Origin: UBA2357 sp002344625 | GTDB lineage: Bacteria > Pseudomonadota > Gammaproteobacteria > Burkholderiales > Rhodocyclaceae | NCBI GenBank assembly: GCA_937995335.1 | Contig: CALKIH010000030.1 | Span: 1 to 64,000, forward strand | DNA: 64,000 bases | Reading direction: 5' to 3' | Shown: in pieces, positions 7,103 through 16,355 of the stretch | Position numbering within the stretch: the first letter of the stretch is position 1 | How the letters are laid out: every line of letters begins with the position of its first letter | The notes under the pieces: model-generated | What the model saw: the letters and a program-made list of their open reading frames with translations, nothing else | The model's database searches: none | What the model was told of the DNA's origin: nothing | Program-made: the position numbers and the translations under genes

Positions 7103-8977
7103 GTGAGTGATCGCACAACCAACGCGGGCCGTTTCGGCCTGTGGCTGGGCTTCGGCCTGGTGTCGGTATTGCTGGTGCTGCTGATGGTCCAGGTGGACCG
7201 CCAGTGGCAGCGCATGAGCGAGATGACCCGCATCCTGCAGGAGCAGGCCGAGGACGTCCGGCGCACGCGCGGGCTGCTGCGCGACCTCGAGCAGAGCTTG
7301 CGCAGCGGCGGGGTGGTGGCGCCCGGGCAGCAGGCCGCTGCGCCGGCGGCGGGGCGCGGCGATGCGTTCGACCGGGCGCGCCGGGTCGCTGCGCGCGACG
7401 ACCATGCGCAGGGCGACTGGTTGATGCTCGCGTTCGGTACCGGTCTCAAGACCCTGACGCCCTTGGTGTCGTCCGACGCCTATGCGAGCGAGGTGCAGGC
7501 CTACGTGACCGAGCCGCTGATCGCGCGCGACAGCGAGACCCTCGAATGGAAGGGCTTGCTGGCGGAGGACTGGACGGTTTCGCCCGACGGACTCACGATC
7601 AGGTTCAAGCTGCGCCGCGACGTGAGCTTTTCGGACGGGGTGCCCTTCAGCGCGCGCGATGTCGCGTTCAGCTTCGAATTCATGATGAACGAGGCGATCG
7701 CCGCGCCGCGCTCGCGCGCGTATTACTCGAAGATCGCGCGCGTGACCGCGCTCGACGACCACACCGTCGAGTTCGTGTTCTCCGAACCCTACTTCAACGC
7801 GCTGTCGCTCGCCGGCAGCATCGAAATCCTGGCCGAGCACTTCTACCGCCGCTACCTCGATACGCCGCGACTGTTCAACGAGAGCCGCGGCCTGCTACTC
7901 GGCACCGGACCGTACCGCCTGCCCAACCCGGAAACCTGGACGCCCGACCAGGGACGGGTGGAGCTCGAGCGCAATCCGCGCTACTGGGGGCCGGTCGGCG
8001 GCGCGTTCGACCGCATCGTGTGGCGGGTGATCGAAAACGACAGCGCGCGCCTGACCACCTTCCGCAATCAGGACATCGACGTTTATAGCGCCCGCCCGCG
8101 CGAATACCAGGATCTGCTCAACGACACCGCGCTGATGGCGCGGTCGCAGAACTTCGAGTACATGAGCCCCACCGCGGGCTACAGCTACATCGCCTGGAAC
8201 CAGTCGCGCGGGGGCAAGCCGACCCGCTTCGCCGATCCGCGCGTGCGCCTGGCGATGACCCACCTGACTGATGTCGGGCGCCTGATCGACGAGGTCTTCC
8301 TGGGTTTCGCCGAGCCGGCGGTGAGCCCGTTCTCGCCGCGTTCGCCGCAGCACGACCCGGCGCTGACGCCGTTGCCGTTCGACCTCGAACGCGCGCGCGC
8401 GCTGCTGCTCGAGGCCGGCTTCGCCGACCGCAACGGCGACGGCGTGCTCGAAGACGAGAGCGGCGCGCCGTTCGAGTTCGAACTGACCTTCTTCCAGGGC
8501 AACGAGGACACCCGCCGCATGGTGCTGTTCCTGCGCGACCTCTATGCGCGCGCCGGGGTGGTCATGAAACCGCGCCCCACCGAGTGGTCGGTGATGGTCG
8601 AGAACCTGCAGCGCAAGGATTTCGATGCGATCACGCTGGCATGGACTTCCGGGGTGGAGGTCGACATCTTCCAGATGTTCCACTCGAGCCAGACCCTGGA
8701 TGGTGGCGACAACTTCATCAACCATCGCAACCCGGAGCTCGATCGCCTGATCGACGCCGCACGCGCCGAGGTCGATGAAGACCGGCGCATGCGCTTGTGG
8801 CGCGAGGCCGAGGCGGTGATGGTGGCCGACCAGCCCTATACCTTTCTGCTGCGGCGCCAGTCGCTGGTGTTCATCGACGGGCGCATCGCCAATGTGCACA
8901 ACACCGCGCTGGGGCTCAACCTGATGGCGGTGCCGGTCGAGGTGTTCGTACCGGCCGACCGCCAGCGCAGGCGCTAG
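7103..8977 (+). CDS. Membrane-anchored peptide-type ABC substrate-binding protein
   Basis: A 624-residue solute-binding protein of the SBP_bac_5 (DppA/OppA) family. It starts with GTG after GAGGGGAAG. It has no cleavable signal peptide. Instead a single membrane helix (about residues 12-33, FGLWLGFGLVSVLLVLLMVQ) leads into a charged helical stalk (about 34-72) and an Ala/Pro-rich linker, then the binding domain from about residue 110 (LAFGTGLKTLTPLVSSDAYA...EPLIARD). The C-terminal lobe shows the usual DPRVRLAMTHLTDVGRLIDEV and LDRLIDAARAEVDEDRR blocks. It heads a four-gene operon with two permeases and a double ATPase, closest in plan to YejABEF-type peptide/microcin importers. The ligand is not predictable. 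Confidence 0.85.
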   Translation: MSDRTTNAGRFGLWLGFGLVSVLLVLLMVQVDRQWQRMSEMTRILQEQAEDVRRTRGLLRDLEQSLRSGGVVAPGQQAAAPAAGRGDAFDRARRVAARDDHAQGDWLMLAFGTGLKTLTPLVSSDAYASEVQAYVTEPLIARDSETLEWKGLLAEDWTVSPDGLTIRFKLRRDVSFSDGVPFSARDVAFSFEFMMNEAIAAPRSRAYYSKIARVTALDDHTVEFVFSEPYFNALSLAGSIEILAEHFYRRYLDTPRLFNESRGLLLGTGPYRLPNPETWTPDQGRVELERNPRYWGPVGGAFDRIVWRVIENDSARLTTFRNQDIDVYSARPREYQDLLNDTALMARSQNFEYMSPTAGYSYIAWNQSRGGKPTRFADPRVRLAMTHLTDVGRLIDEVFLGFAEPAVSPFSPRSPQHDPALTPLPFDLERARALLLEAGFADRNGDGVLEDESGAPFEFELTFFQGNEDTRRMVLFLRDLYARAGVVMKPRPTEWSVMVENLQRKDFDAITLAWTSGVEVDIFQMFHSSQTLDGGDNFINHRNPELDRLIDAARAEVDEDRRMRLWREAEAVMVADQPYTFLLRRQSLVFIDGRIANVHNTALGLNLMAVPVEVFVPADRQRRR

Positions 8978-8982
8978 GCGCG

Positions 8983-10365
8983 ATGCTGGTCTATCTGCTG
9001 CGCCGGATCCTGCTGATGGTGCCGACCCTGTTCGGCATCACGCTGGTGGTGTTCGTGGTCATGGCGGCGGCGCCCGGCGGCCTCAGCGTGCAGTCGCTGG
9101 TCGATGGCAGCAATCTCGAGCCCGAGACCCGGCGCGCCCTCGAAGACTACTACAACCGCCTGTACGGCCTCGACCAGCCCGCGCCGGTGCAGTATCTGCG
9201 CTGGCTCAACAACATCTCGCCGATCGGTTTCGAGCGCACGGCCGACGGCAGCCTGGGGCCATTCTCGCTGTGGAAGGGGCCGGACCTCGGCACCAGCTTC
9301 CGCTACGGGCGCCCGGTCATCGATCTGCTCGCCGAGCGCCTGCCGATCACGCTGCTGCTCAACCTGCTGTCGATCCCGCTGATCTACGCGGTGTCGATTG
9401 CGATCGGGGTGCAGGCCGCGCGTGCGCGCGGCGGGCGTTTCGACGTGGGTTCCAATATCGTGCTGCTGGGCTTGTGGTCGATGCCGACGATGCTGGCCGG
9501 GGTGTTGTTCATCGGCTTCTTTGCCTCGGAGCAATACTGGCGCTGGTTTCCGACCGCCGGCCTGGTGCGCCGCGAAGCGGTCGACCAGACCTTTCTGCCG
9601 TGGCTCGCCGGGCCGCAGGACGTGTTGTGGCTGGTCGCGCTGGTGGCGCTGGCCACCAGCCTGCTGGTGTGGGCGGCAGTCGCCGCGCCGCGCGGGCTGC
9701 GCCGTGCCGGCGGGGCCGCGCTCGGGGCGGCGCTCGGCTTCCTGATGGCGGCCGACCTGCAGGGCGCGGCGCCCGGCCTGCTGCATGGCGCGCTCGCCGT
9801 GGCCGGCGCGGGCGCGCTGGGCCTTGCGGCGGGGCTGCCGAGCACGGCGCTGCGGGTCGCGCTGGCGGGCGCGGTCGGCGTGGGCGTCGGGGTGGGCCTG
9901 GCACGGCTCGCGGGGGCCGAGTTCGTGCAGGGCGGCTATCTTTTCGACCGCGCCTGGCATCTGGTGCTGCCGGTGGTGGCGATGTCCTACGGCGGGCTGG
10001 CGTTCCTGGCCAAACTCACCCGCTCGTCGCTGCTCGAAAACCTCGCCGCCGACTATGCCCGCACCGCCCGCGCCAAGGGCGTGGATGAAGAAACCGTGCT
10101 GTGGCGGCATGTGTTCCGCAATTCGCTGTTGCCACTCATCACCGTGTCTGCGGGCCTGTTGCCGAGCCTGCTGGCCGGGTCGGTGATCATCGAGAGCATC
10201 TTCAGCATCGACGGCATGGGCAAGCTTGCGGTCGAGGCGGTGCAGACCCGCGACCGCGAACTGGTGCTGTCGGTGACGCTGATCTCCGGCCTGCTCACGC
10301 TCGCCGGCTACCTGCTCGCCGACATCGCGTATGCGATCGCCGATCCGCGGGTGAGCTATGACTGA
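8983..10365 (+). CDS. Peptide-type ABC permease, DppB/YejB-like, with large insertion
   Basis: A 460-residue inner-membrane permease, far longer than the usual ~310-365. The N-terminal helix MLVYLLRRILLMVPTLFGIT and the EAA cytoplasmic loop (DYARTARAKGVDEETVLWRH, about 358-377) are standard. The ending GYLLADIAYAIADPRVSYD is also typical. Between residues ~210 and ~318 lies an extra Ala/Gly/Leu-rich segment with four hydrophobic stretches, inserted before the usual YLFDRAWHLVLPVVAMSYGG. ATG 8983 lies five bases after the binding-protein stop. A longer frame starting at 8797 runs inside the previous gene and is rejected. It pairs with the next permease, whose start it overlaps. Confidence 0.88.
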   Translation: MLVYLLRRILLMVPTLFGITLVVFVVMAAAPGGLSVQSLVDGSNLEPETRRALEDYYNRLYGLDQPAPVQYLRWLNNISPIGFERTADGSLGPFSLWKGPDLGTSFRYGRPVIDLLAERLPITLLLNLLSIPLIYAVSIAIGVQAARARGGRFDVGSNIVLLGLWSMPTMLAGVLFIGFFASEQYWRWFPTAGLVRREAVDQTFLPWLAGPQDVLWLVALVALATSLLVWAAVAAPRGLRRAGGAALGAALGFLMAADLQGAAPGLLHGALAVAGAGALGLAAGLPSTALRVALAGAVGVGVGVGLARLAGAEFVQGGYLFDRAWHLVLPVVAMSYGGLAFLAKLTRSSLLENLAADYARTARAKGVDEETVLWRHVFRNSLLPLITVSAGLLPSLLAGSVIIESIFSIDGMGKLAVEAVQTRDRELVLSVTLISGLLTLAGYLLADIAYAIADPRVSYD

Positions 10366-11533
10366 GGTCACGGCGCCGAGGCCGTGGGGGCGGCAGGTGC
10401 TGGCGGCGCTGCTGCGGCGCGCGAGCGCCCGCCTCGGGCTGGCCTGGATCGGCTTCCTGGTGCTGATCGCGATCTTCGCGCCGCTGCTCGCCAACACCCA
10501 CCCGCTCTACATGGTCGTCGATGGCCAGGCCAGCAGTCCGGCGCTGGCCCGGCTCGAAGCGCTCGACTGGCTGTGGATGGGCGGGTTCGGGCTGGCGCTG
10601 GTGCTGCGCTTGGTGCCGGGCCCGTTCGTGAAGCGCTTCGGTCTGTGGCTGCTGGGGCTCGCGGGCACGGCGGCGCTGGCCTACGGCCTGGCCGCGCCGC
10701 AAACGCTCACGGTCTACGAGCGCTATCGCGAACTCGAGGCCTCTGGCCGGATCGAGGCGCTGGTGCGCGCGCCGATCCCGTACTCGCCCAAGGACTATCT
10801 GCGCGATTTCGGCGACACCGGCATCGAGGCGCCGCTCGCGGCGAGCGGGCGGACGCACTGGCTGGGCACCGAGGAGAACGGCGCCGATGTCGCCTCGCGC
10901 ATGATCCACGCGACCCGGGTCGCGCTCGGCATCGGCTTCATCGCGACCGGCATCGCGATCGTGATCGGCATCGTCGTTGGCGGGCTGATGGGCTACTTCT
11001 CGGGCGTCGTCGACATGATCGGGATGCGCCTGGTCGAGATCTTCGAGGCGATCCCGACGCTGTTCCTGCTGCTCACCTTCGTCGCGTTCTTCGGCCGCTC
11101 GATCTACATGATGATGGTGATCATCGGCATCACCTCGTGGTCGGGCTATGCCCGCTTCGTGCGCGCCGAGTTTCTCAAGCTGCGTGACCAGGATTTCGTC
11201 CAGGCGGCGGTGGCGTGCGGACTGCCGCTGCCGTCGATCCTGTTCCGCCACATGCTGCCGAACGGGCTCGCGCCGCTGTTGGTGGCGGCGAGCTTCGGCG
11301 TCGCGTCGGCGATCCTGGCCGAGGCGACGCTGAGCTTTCTCGGCCTCGGGCTGGTCGACGACCCGTCGTGGGGGCAGATGCTCAACCAGGCGGTGCAGTC
11401 GTCGAGTTTCAACTGGTGGCTGGCGGTGTTTCCCGGCGGGGCGATCTTCCTGACCGTGTTCGCCTACAACCTGGTCGGCGAGGCCTTGCGCGACGCGGTC
11501 GATCCGCACACCCAGCGCGGCGGGGCGGCGTGA
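10358..11533 (+). CDS. Peptide-type ABC permease, DppC/YejE-like
   Basis: A 391-residue second permease whose ATG overlaps the previous stop by eight bases. It has the family N-terminal helix (LGLAWIGFLVLIAIFAPLLANT), then an extended periplasmic/membrane region (about 65-110, two extra hydrophobic stretches), as in YejE-type permeases. The core begins at GTEENGADVASRMIHATRVALGIG. The EAA loop is FLKLRDQDFVQAAVACGLPLPSILFRHMLPN (about 268-298), and the usual LSFLGLGLVDDPSWGQML block precedes the last helix. It should form the translocation pore with the upstream permease. The stop overlaps the ATPase start (TGATG). Confidence 0.9.
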   Translation: MTEVTAPRPWGRQVLAALLRRASARLGLAWIGFLVLIAIFAPLLANTHPLYMVVDGQASSPALARLEALDWLWMGGFGLALVLRLVPGPFVKRFGLWLLGLAGTAALAYGLAAPQTLTVYERYRELEASGRIEALVRAPIPYSPKDYLRDFGDTGIEAPLAASGRTHWLGTEENGADVASRMIHATRVALGIGFIATGIAIVIGIVVGGLMGYFSGVVDMIGMRLVEIFEAIPTLFLLLTFVAFFGRSIYMMMVIIGITSWSGYARFVRAEFLKLRDQDFVQAAVACGLPLPSILFRHMLPNGLAPLLVAASFGVASAILAEATLSFLGLGLVDDPSWGQMLNQAVQSSSFNWWLAVFPGGAIFLTVFAYNLVGEALRDAVDPHTQRGGAA

Positions 11534-13194
11534 TGGCGAAACTGCTCGAGATCGACGGGCTGGTCACCGAGCTGGGAAACGGGCGTGACTGGGTGCGCGC
11601 GGTGGCCGGCGTGAGCCTGGTGGTGCAGCGTGGCGAGACCGTGTGCCTGGTGGGCGAATCGGGCAGCGGCAAATCGGTGACGGCGCTGTCGGTGATGGGT
11701 TTGCTGCCTCGGGGGCGCTTCCGCCATCCGCAGGGGCGCATTCGCCTCCATGCCGAGCGCGCGGATGGCACGCAGGAAGGCGGCGAGGCGCTGGACCTGC
11801 TCGGTGCCGACGCGGCTACGCTCACCCGCATTCGCGGCGCGCGCATCGGCATGATCTTCCAGGAGCCGATGACCTCGCTGAACCCGGTCATGACGATCGG
11901 CGAGCAACTGGGCGAGGTATTGCAACTGCATCGCCCCGAACTGTCCGACGCGGCGCGCGCGGCGCGCGTGGTGGCGGCGCTGGAGGAAGTCCGCATTCCG
12001 GACGCGGTGCAGCGGGCGAAGGAGTATCCGCACCGGCTCTCGGGCGGTCAGCGCCAGCGGGTGATGATCGCGATGGCGCTGATCTGCGAGCCGGCGCTGT
12101 TGATCGCGGACGAACCGACCACCGCGCTCGACGTCACCGTGCAGGCCGAGATCCTGCGGCTGATGCGCGAGCTGCAGACCCGGCGCGGCATGGGCATGCT
12201 CTTCATCACTCACGACTTCGGCGTGGTCGCGCAGATCGCCGACACCGTGGGGGTCATGCAGAAAGGGGCGCTGGTCGAGTGCGGACCGGTGGCCGCGGTG
12301 TTGCATGCCCCGCAACATCCGTATACCCGCAGCCTGATCGCGGCCTTGCCGGAGCACCTGCCGCGCGGCGCGCGCACCCCCGGCGGCGGTGACACCTTAC
12401 TGGCCCTCGAGGATCTGGCGGTGCATTTCCCGGTGCGGCGCGGGCTGCTGAGGCGGGTCGTGGATCACTTTCGCGCGGTCGACGGGGTGTCGCTCGAAGT
12501 GCGTGCCGGCGAGGTGCTGGCACTGGTCGGCGAGTCGGGCTGCGGCAAGACGACCTTGGGGCGCGCCCTGCTGCGCCTGATCGAGCCGACCGCCGGGCGT
12601 GTCGTGTTGCAGGGCCAGGACATCACCCGCCATTCGTCGCGCGCGCTGCGGCCGCTGCGGCGGCAGATGCAGGTGGTATTCCAGGACCCGGGTTCGAGCC
12701 TCAATCCGCGCCTGCCGATCGTGACCACCCTGGTCGAGCCGATGCGGGTGCACGGTATCGGCCGCGACGACGCCGAGCGCCGCGCCCGCGCGGCCGAGCT
12801 GCTCGCACGGGTCGAAATGCCGCCCGACAGCCTGTGGCGCTATCCGCACGAGTTTTCGGGCGGCCAGCGCCAGCGGCTCGCGATCGCGCGTGCGCTGGTT
12901 CTCGAGCCGCGCTTCATCGTGTGCGACGAGGTCACCTCGGCGCTCGACGTATCGGTGCAGGCGGGCATCCTGAAGCTGTTGCGGCGCCTGGTCGATGAGC
13001 AGCGGCTGGGTATCTTGTTCATCACCCACAACATCGGCGTGGTCGCGTATCTGTCGGACCGGGTGTGCGTGATGCAGTCCGGCCGCGTGGTCGAGCAGGG
13101 AGCGACCGACGAGGTGCTGCAGCGGCCGCGGCACGCCTACACCCAGGTGTTGCTCGCGGCGGTGCCGCGGCTGGAGCCGGGTGCGGCACCGTGA
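11533..13194 (+). CDS. Double ABC ATPase of the peptide importer (DppD-DppF fusion, YejF-like)
   Basis: One 553-residue chain holds two complete ATPase domains. Domain 1 has Walker A GESGSGKS (about residue 40), signature LSGGQRQR and Walker B LLIADEPTTALD. Domain 2 has Walker A GESGCGKT (about residue 335), signature FSGGQRQR and FIVCDEVTSALD. Domain 1 ends with the peptide-importer tail (HPYTRSLIAALP). The fused layout, one ATPase gene after two permeases, is that of YejF. It energises the importer in the cytoplasm. The start at 11533 overlaps the permease stop by one base; the longer frame to 11215 is a shadow. It ends 65 bases before the converging second importer. Confidence 0.93.
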   Translation: MAKLLEIDGLVTELGNGRDWVRAVAGVSLVVQRGETVCLVGESGSGKSVTALSVMGLLPRGRFRHPQGRIRLHAERADGTQEGGEALDLLGADAATLTRIRGARIGMIFQEPMTSLNPVMTIGEQLGEVLQLHRPELSDAARAARVVAALEEVRIPDAVQRAKEYPHRLSGGQRQRVMIAMALICEPALLIADEPTTALDVTVQAEILRLMRELQTRRGMGMLFITHDFGVVAQIADTVGVMQKGALVECGPVAAVLHAPQHPYTRSLIAALPEHLPRGARTPGGGDTLLALEDLAVHFPVRRGLLRRVVDHFRAVDGVSLEVRAGEVLALVGESGCGKTTLGRALLRLIEPTAGRVVLQGQDITRHSSRALRPLRRQMQVVFQDPGSSLNPRLPIVTTLVEPMRVHGIGRDDAERRARAAELLARVEMPPDSLWRYPHEFSGGQRQRLAIARALVLEPRFIVCDEVTSALDVSVQAGILKLLRRLVDEQRLGILFITHNIGVVAYLSDRVCVMQSGRVVEQGATDEVLQRPRHAYTQVLLAAVPRLEPGAAP

Positions 13195-13259
13195 GGCGTG
13201 TCGTGCGAGCGGGACGGTGGCCGGCCCCCCGGATGGGCGGGCCTGCTGGTGCGGGCGGT

Positions 13260-14324
13260 TCAGCGCTGGATCGCGCCGCCGTGCGCCCGACCCTCGCCGA
13301 TGGCATGGCATGCCGCGAATTGCCCGGGTGAAACCTCGGCCAGGGCCGGCGCCTCGCGCTTGCAGCGCTCGTTGGCGAGCGGGCAGCGGGGGTGGAAGGT
13401 ACAGCCTGGGGGCGGTGTGATCGGGTTCGGCACCTCGCCCCTGACCGTTTCCTCGCGCGTGCCGGTCATCGAGATGTCGGGGATCGTCGCGAGCAGCATG
13501 CGGGTGTAGGGGTGGCGCGGATCCTCGAACAGGCTGCGGCTGGCGGCGATCTCGACGATGCGGCCGAGATACATCACGCCGATGCGGTTGGCCATGTGGC
13601 GCACGACCGCGAGATCGTGGCTGATGAACAGGTAGGTGAGGCCCAGTTCGTCCTGCAAGTCCTTCATCAGGTTGAGGATCTGCGCCTGCACCGATACGTC
13701 GAGCGCCGATGTGGGCTCGTCGCACACCAGGAATTCGGGGTTGTTCGCCAGCGCCCGGGCGATGCAGATGCGCTGGCGCTGGCCGCCGGAGAATTCATGC
13801 GGAAACTTGTGCCCGTCAGCCGGTGACAGGCCCACCAGGGTCAGGAGCGCCGCGACCCGCGCCTGGATCGCGGTGCTGTCGTCGATCAGCCGGAAGACCC
13901 GAATCGGCTCGGCGATGATGCGGTCCACCCGCCAGCGCGGATTGAGGCTGGCGTAGGGGTCCTGAAAGATCATCTGGAAACGCCGCCGCAAGGCCTGCAT
14001 CTGTGCGCCCGAGCGGATCTGGCCGACGTCCTGGCCGTCGAACACGATGCGCCCGTCGGTGGATTCGTAGAGGCCGACGATCAGGCGTGCGACGGTGGAT
14101 TTGCCGCAGCCGGATTCCCCGACCAGGGCGAAGGTTTCGCCGCGCGCGATCTCGAACGAAACGCCGTCCACTGCCTTAAGGAAGCGTCGCGGCTGGCGTT
14201 CGAGCACGCGGTTCAGGAACGGCCTGGAGACGTCGAACGCGCATTTGAGGTTCTCGACCCGCAGCAGCGGCGCAGCCGGCGTGACGGGGAGCGTGGCGGG
14301 CGGGGTGCGGATGAAGGCCGTCAT
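13260..14324 (-). CDS. Peptide-type ABC ATPase, DppF/OppF-like
   Basis: A 354-residue ATPase, last gene of the minus-strand importer. Walker A GESGCGKST, Q-loop FQDPYASLNPR, signature FSGGQRQR and Walker B FLVCDEPTSALD are intact. The C-terminal oligopeptide/dipeptide extension has the cysteine cluster GCTFHPRCPLANERC, which in some relatives holds a 4Fe-4S cluster. The ATG at 14324 overlaps the preceding ATPase stop as ATGA; the longer frame to 14363 is rejected. It should form a heterodimer with the DppD-like protein. Confidence 0.93.
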   Translation of the reverse strand: MTAFIRTPPATLPVTPAAPLLRVENLKCAFDVSRPFLNRVLERQPRRFLKAVDGVSFEIARGETFALVGESGCGKSTVARLIVGLYESTDGRIVFDGQDVGQIRSGAQMQALRRRFQMIFQDPYASLNPRWRVDRIIAEPIRVFRLIDDSTAIQARVAALLTLVGLSPADGHKFPHEFSGGQRQRICIARALANNPEFLVCDEPTSALDVSVQAQILNLMKDLQDELGLTYLFISHDLAVVRHMANRIGVMYLGRIVEIAASRSLFEDPRHPYTRMLLATIPDISMTGTREETVRGEVPNPITPPPGCTFHPRCPLANERCKREAPALAEVSPGQFAACHAIGEGRAHGGAIQR

Positions 14325-15322
14325 CGCGTCTGCTCGCTTGCGTGTCCGGCATCGAACAGCCAACAGGCCGCGCGGGTCGCGCCGGCCGGCAGCAGGTCGG
14401 GCCGGTCGCTGCGGCAGCGCTCGAAAACCGCGCCGCAGCGGGGGTTGAACGCACAGCCCGGCGGGATTGCGTTGAGCCGCGGCATTGCGCCGTCAATCTG
14501 TACCAGACGCCGGATGTCGGCGCCCAGCACCGGGATCGAGCCCATCAGCCCGCGGGTGTACGGGTGGTGCGGCGTCTGCACCACCGCGCGCACCGGGCCG
14601 ATCTCGGCCAGGCGTCCGGCATACATCACCGCGACCCGGTCGGCGGTTTCGGCGATCACGCCCATGTCATGGGTGACGAGCATCACCGCGGTGTCGTGCT
14701 CGCGGCACAGGCGCTTGAGCAGCGTGATGATCTGGGCCTGCACCGATACGTCGAGCGCGGTGGTCGGCTCGTCGGCGATGATCAGCTCGGGCTGGGCGCA
14801 CAGCGCCAGCGCGATCACCACCCGCTGGCGCATGCCGCCGGAGAACTGGTGCGGGTAGTGGTCGATGCGCTCCGCCGGCGCGGGAATGCCGACTTCGTCG
14901 AGGAGCGCGATCGCGCGCTTGCGCGCGCCGTCCTCGTCCACGTCGAGATGGGTCAGGATCGTTTCGCCGAGTTGCTGGCCGATTGTCAGCAGCGGATTCA
15001 GGCTGGTGAGCGGATCCTGGAAGATCATCGCGATGCGCCGGCCACGGATGTGGCGCATCTGGTCGGGGCGCAAGCGGTGGATGGGGTCGCCGTGGAGCAG
15101 GATCTCGCCCGCCGCGATCCGCCCGGGGGGCTCGAGCAGGCCGATGATCGCCGCGCCGGTGAGCGATTTGCCGGCGCCGGATTCGCCGACCACGCCCAGC
15201 ACTTCGCCGCGGGCGATGTCGAAGGAGACGTCGTCGATCGCGACCAGGGTGCCGCGCCGGGTCGGGAACTCGATGCGCAGGTTGCGCACCGACAGGAGGG
15301 GGGGCGGGGTCGGGTCGCTCAT
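14321..15322 (-). CDS. Peptide-type ABC ATPase, DppD/OppD-like
   Basis: A 333-residue ATPase. It has Walker A GESGAGKS, Q-loop FQDPLTSLNPLLTIGQQL, signature FSGGMRQR, Walker B LIIADEPTTALD and the H-loop VTHDMGVIAE. A C-terminal oligo_HPY region carries the cysteines of GCAFNPRCGAVFERC. ATGA overlaps at both ends tie its translation to the permease before it and the DppF-like ATPase after it. It provides one of the two nucleotide-binding subunits of the importer. Confidence 0.93.
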   Translation of the reverse strand: MSDPTPPPLLSVRNLRIEFPTRRGTLVAIDDVSFDIARGEVLGVVGESGAGKSLTGAAIIGLLEPPGRIAAGEILLHGDPIHRLRPDQMRHIRGRRIAMIFQDPLTSLNPLLTIGQQLGETILTHLDVDEDGARKRAIALLDEVGIPAPAERIDHYPHQFSGGMRQRVVIALALCAQPELIIADEPTTALDVSVQAQIITLLKRLCREHDTAVMLVTHDMGVIAETADRVAVMYAGRLAEIGPVRAVVQTPHHPYTRGLMGSIPVLGADIRRLVQIDGAMPRLNAIPPGCAFNPRCGAVFERCRSDRPDLLPAGATRAACWLFDAGHASEQTR

Positions 15323-16278
15323 CGCAGTTTCGGGTTGAGTGCGTCGCGCAGCCAGTCGCCGAGCAGGTTGACCGCCAGCGCCAGGGCCAGCAGGGTGAGG
15401 CCGGGGAACAGCACGATCCACCACTCGCCGGAAAACAGGAAATCCTGCCCGACCCGGATCAGGGTGCCGAGGCTGGGCTGGGTGGGGGGTACGCCGACGC
15501 CGAGAAACGACAGTGTCGATTCGAGAATGATCGCCAGCGCCAGCCCGATCGTCGCGATCACCAGCACCGGCCCCATCACGTTGGGCAGGATGTGGCGCAG
15601 CAGGATCACCGGCGCCGGCACCCCGATCACGCGCGCGGCCTGGACGTATTCCTTGTTCTTCTCGGCCAGGGTCGAACTGCGCACGGTGCGCGCGTACTGC
15701 ACCCAGTCGGACAGGCCGATCGCCGCGATCAGCACGTAGATCGCGACCTTGTCCTGCACACTCGGGGGGACGATGCCCTTGAACACGCCGAAGATCAGCA
15801 ACGCGATCAGGATCGCCGGAAAGCTCAGCTGCACGTCGGCGATGCGCATGATCAGGCTGTCGACCCAGCCGCCGACATAGCCCGAGACGAGTCCGAGGGT
15901 GATGCCGAGCACCGCCGCGAACCCGACCGCGGCGAAGCCCACCAGCAGCGACACCCGCGAGCCGTACAGGATCGCCGAAAAGATGTCGCGCCCCTGGGCG
16001 TCGGTGCCCAGCCAGAACACGTTGCCGGTGAAGGCGTTGGGCGCCATCGGCGGGGTGAAGCCTTCCATCAGGTTGAGGGTAGCGGGGTCGAACGGGTTCT
16101 GCGGCGAGATCAGCGGCGCGCACAGCGCGGCGGCGAAGATCACCAGCGTCACCACCGCCGCGGCCACCGTGAGGGGCGAGCGGATGAAGCTGTAGAACAA
16201 GTCGTTGTCGGCGATACGGGCGAACAGTGACGGCGTCTTGATGCCGGACGATGCACTCACGATGGGCTTCCCATTCAC
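15319..16278 (-). CDS. Peptide-type ABC permease, DppC-like
   Basis: A 319-residue inner-membrane permease. Its GTG start at 16278 has AGGAGG eight bases upstream, and this site lies inside a dispersed repeat that fills the gap to the preceding permease gene. The protein has the DppC plan: first helix SPLTVAAAVVTLVIFAAALCAPLI, the WLGTDAQGRDIFSAILYGSRVSLLVG block, the EAA loop KEYVQAARVIGVPAPVILLRHILPN and the LSFLGVGVPPTQPSLGTLI motif before the last helix. The frame stays open through the repeat far upstream, but family alignment supports the GTG. Confidence 0.92.
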   Translation of the reverse strand: MNGKPIVSASSGIKTPSLFARIADNDLFYSFIRSPLTVAAAVVTLVIFAAALCAPLISPQNPFDPATLNLMEGFTPPMAPNAFTGNVFWLGTDAQGRDIFSAILYGSRVSLLVGFAAVGFAAVLGITLGLVSGYVGGWVDSLIMRIADVQLSFPAILIALLIFGVFKGIVPPSVQDKVAIYVLIAAIGLSDWVQYARTVRSSTLAEKNKEYVQAARVIGVPAPVILLRHILPNVMGPVLVIATIGLALAIILESTLSFLGVGVPPTQPSLGTLIRVGQDFLFSGEWWIVLFPGLTLLALALAVNLLGDWLRDALNPKLR

Positions 16279-16355
16279 TGGACGACCCTCCTGTCGCTGT
16301 GCGACATCCTCCCCAAGGGAGGGAACGCCTCCTTCGGGCGGCCGGGCGGCGGCGC
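16279..16355 (-). repeat. Intercistronic dispersed repeat, copy A
   Basis: The whole 77-base gap between the DppB-like stop and the DppC-like GTG is a near copy of the gap at 32291-32364. Read on the minus strand it has a GGCCGCCCG block, a hairpin CCTCCC-TTG-GGGAGG, a second hairpin TGTCGC-ACA-GCGACA, and then AGGAGGG as the ribosome binding site of the next gene. CCCTCC in the first hairpin could also pair with the AGGAGGG. The homology runs into the GTG start codon. Confidence 0.75.

Noticed and set aside
13228..13243. Exact 16-mer CCCGGATGGGCGGGCC also present at 17394-17409
   Set aside because: In a G+C-rich 64-kb window one such match is not far from chance. Both lie in hairpin-forming intergenic DNA, so it could be a repeat, but the evidence is thin.
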